This document shows, piece by piece, positions 62,839 through 64,000 of a stretch of DNA of 64,000 nucleotides. The notes under the pieces are model-generated. The model was not told where the DNA came from. It worked only from the letters and a program-made list of their open reading frames with translations, and did not search any database. The stretch comes from Thalassospira lucentensis (GTDB lineage: Bacteria; Pseudomonadota; Alphaproteobacteria; Rhodospirillales; Thalassospiraceae): assembly GCF_001613805.1 (NCBI RefSeq), contig NZ_LPVY01000021.1, positions 248,001 to 312,000 on the forward strand. The letters are read 5' to 3'. A program made the position numbers and the translations under genes. The stretch's first letter is position 1. Every line of letters starts with the position of its first letter.

Positions 62839-63546
62839 ATGTCTAATGGATGGAATGAATCTGCTGATGCATGGATTGCGGATAACTCCGGCGATGGGGA
62901 TTTCAGCCGCCAACATGTCCTCGACCGCCCAATGCTTGAGCGCATTAACAAACAAAAATTTGCCACTGCACTGGACATCGGCTGCGGTGAAGGACGTTTT
63001 TGTCGCATGCTTTCCAACCTAGGTATCGCCGCCACCGGCATTGATCCCACAGAACGCCTGATCGAACATGCCCGATCCTGTGACCCAAACGGCGCATACT
63101 ATGTTCACTATGCTGAAAAGCTCGATCTCCCCGATGGAGCATTCGATCTTGTAATCAGTTATCTTAGCATGATCGATATTACGGATATTGATGCTGCTGT
63201 TTCTGAAATGGTGCGTGTTTTACGTCCTGGTGGCACCTTACTCATTGCCAATCTGAACAGTTTCAGCACAGCCGCAACGCCGACAACTTGGGTAAAAGGT
63301 GACAATGGATCCGAACATTTCTGCCTTGATCGCTATATGGAAGAGCGTCCGGAATGGGTTCAATGGCGCGGCATTCGTATCAAAAACTGGCATAGACCCT
63401 TTAGCCGCTATATGAAAATTCTGTTATCTCACAATCTTGTACTGCGCCATTTTGACGAACCATTGCCCGGCTCTGAACATGGCGGTATGTACGAACGATA
63501 CTACCGGGCCCCTTATTTCCACATCATGGAATGGGAAAAGCCGTAA
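62839..63546 (+). CDS. Class I SAM-dependent methyltransferase
   Basis: 235 residues from the ATG at 62839 (AACGGAG upstream). Motif I is ALDIGCGEGRFCRMLSNLG, then GIDPTERLIEHA, the motif II-like region DGAFDLVISYLSMIDI, and the post-motif VLRPGGTLLIANLN. It is a UbiE/methyltransferase-11 type enzyme; the C-terminal part (TTWVKGDNGSEHFCLDRYME, GMYERYYRAPYFHIMEW) is specific to a subgroup of unknown substrate. Codon use looks a little more AT-rich than in neighbouring genes, by eye, which hints at later acquisition. Confidence 0.9.
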   Translation: MSNGWNESADAWIADNSGDGDFSRQHVLDRPMLERINKQKFATALDIGCGEGRFCRMLSNLGIAATGIDPTERLIEHARSCDPNGAYYVHYAEKLDLPDGAFDLVISYLSMIDITDIDAAVSEMVRVLRPGGTLLIANLNSFSTAATPTTWVKGDNGSEHFCLDRYMEERPEWVQWRGIRIKNWHRPFSRYMKILLSHNLVLRHFDEPLPGSEHGGMYERYYRAPYFHIMEWEKP

Positions 63547-63553
63547 CCGGATG

Positions 63554-63946
63554 TCATCCCCCGGTCAGGGCGATTTCATATCCGTCCGGATCACGGACAA
63601 AGAACTGATGCGTGCCGTCCTCAAGCTCCGTCACCGGCTCTGGCTTGAACCCGGCATCGTTTATCGTGTCAAACATGCCGTCGACATCATTGCATTCCAG
63701 ATACCAGACCAGCCCGGCAAAGGATGGTCGCATCCGGCGCTCTTCATGCGAAACACCGCCATGCGCGGCCAGCATCAAACGGATTCTGGTATCCCCGTCA
63801 CCTGCCTCCAGCATCGCCCAGACCGGTTGCTCATCCAGATCGGACAAGGTACGCGCCACCACCTCAAACCCCAGCAAACGGTAAAAATCGATGCTGCGGT
63901 TGATCTCGGCAACGTTTAAAAGCGGTGTGGCGGCTGTGATCATCAT
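63554..63946 (-). CDS. Glyoxalase/VOC-family protein
   Basis: 130 residues. A vicinal-oxygen-chelate fold: TPLLNVAEINRSIDFYRLLGFEVVART in the first half and LVWYLECNDVDGMFDTINDAG and FFVRDPDGYEIALTG in the second. The usual metal-binding His of the first half is not visible and the Glu in DGYEIAL is kept, so metal binding is uncertain; antibiotic-resistance and dioxygenase members share the fold. Convergent with the methyltransferase. Confidence 0.87.
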   Translation of the reverse strand: MMITAATPLLNVAEINRSIDFYRLLGFEVVARTLSDLDEQPVWAMLEAGDGDTRIRLMLAAHGGVSHEERRMRPSFAGLVWYLECNDVDGMFDTINDAGFKPEPVTELEDGTHQFFVRDPDGYEIALTGG

Positions 63947-64000
63947 GATCCTGTTAAACGCAAAATCGAGGCACGATTATGCCCGCCTGCGTCAAATGCG

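Noticed and set aside
1..64000. tRNA, rRNA, CRISPR arrays, riboswitches and insertion sequences
   Set aside because: None recognised by reading; no repeated spacers, transposase motifs or cloverleaf patterns seen. A covariance-model search would be decisive.

Overview
The window reads as chromosomal DNA of a free-living alphaproteobacterium, most likely of the Thalassospira/Rhodospirillales type. This is inferred from the moderately high GC content, the class I lysyl-tRNA synthetase, the many alphaproteobacterial signalling proteins (MASE1 hybrid kinase, HisKA_2 kinase, GGDEF/EAL proteins, chemoreceptors) and the general gene style. No rRNA, tRNA, CRISPR array or insertion sequence was recognised.

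Layout. 1-2154 (minus strand) is the edge of a podovirus-like prophage: a portal (head-tail connector) gene running off the left end, a small phage protein, two back-to-back terminators and two further phage-type genes. 2.5-3.9 kb holds two small genes and an S24 (LexA/C1-like) repressor. 4.0-7.3 kb is a MASE1-CHASE hybrid histidine kinase. 7.3-14.1 kb is a transport island: inositol-monophosphatase-family enzyme, ABC ATPase, fused double permease and an AfuA-like binding protein, controlled by a LacI-type regulator with three copies of one palindromic operator. 14.3-19.3 kb carries an aminotransferase, a parDE-type toxin-antitoxin pair, a lipoprotein, a proline-dehydrogenase-family protein and lysyl-tRNA synthetase.

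19.7-32.8 kb is dominated by signalling: a HisKA_2 kinase followed at once by a REC-PAS-GGDEF-EAL protein, then three chemoreceptors. The last two are paralogues, and one has gained a PilZ-like tail. Interleaved are a GcvA-like LysR gene divergent from a small basic protein, an aspartyl beta-hydroxylase-like gene and a MAPEG protein. 33.4-36.6 kb is an organic hydroperoxide stress locus (ohrR divergent from a secreted esterase, ohr, an ABM-domain protein and a YqaA-like membrane protein). 37-43 kb contains a LysE exporter with an AraC regulator, a DinG/XPD-like helicase, and an HxlR regulator divergent from a gluconolactonase-like gene.

43.1-44.5 kb holds an unusual pair, a 73-residue protein followed by a trypsin-fold protease of the NAL1-like type. 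After these come an HdeD-like protein and a P1B metal ATPase, then a DUF2946 / PepSY-TM / Crp-type group (metal-related by family). 50-53.3 kb is a large PAS-GGDEF-EAL protein. 53.6-64 kb holds housekeeping and accessory genes: TerB-like, a 3-hydroxyisobutyrate-dehydrogenase-like enzyme, a membrane-anchored methyltransferase, slyX, DUF3095, LysR/MFS, a quinone-oxidoreductase/SnoaL operon divergent from a LysR gene, greB, a methyltransferase and a glyoxalase-family protein.

The observations most worth following up are the three-operator LacI circuit of the putative sugar-phosphate transporter, the small-protein/NAL1-protease pair, the cyclase-like motifs of DUF3095, the permuted NlpC/P60-like phage protein and the MCP-PilZ fusion. 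All functional calls come from motif reading by eye, not from database searches.
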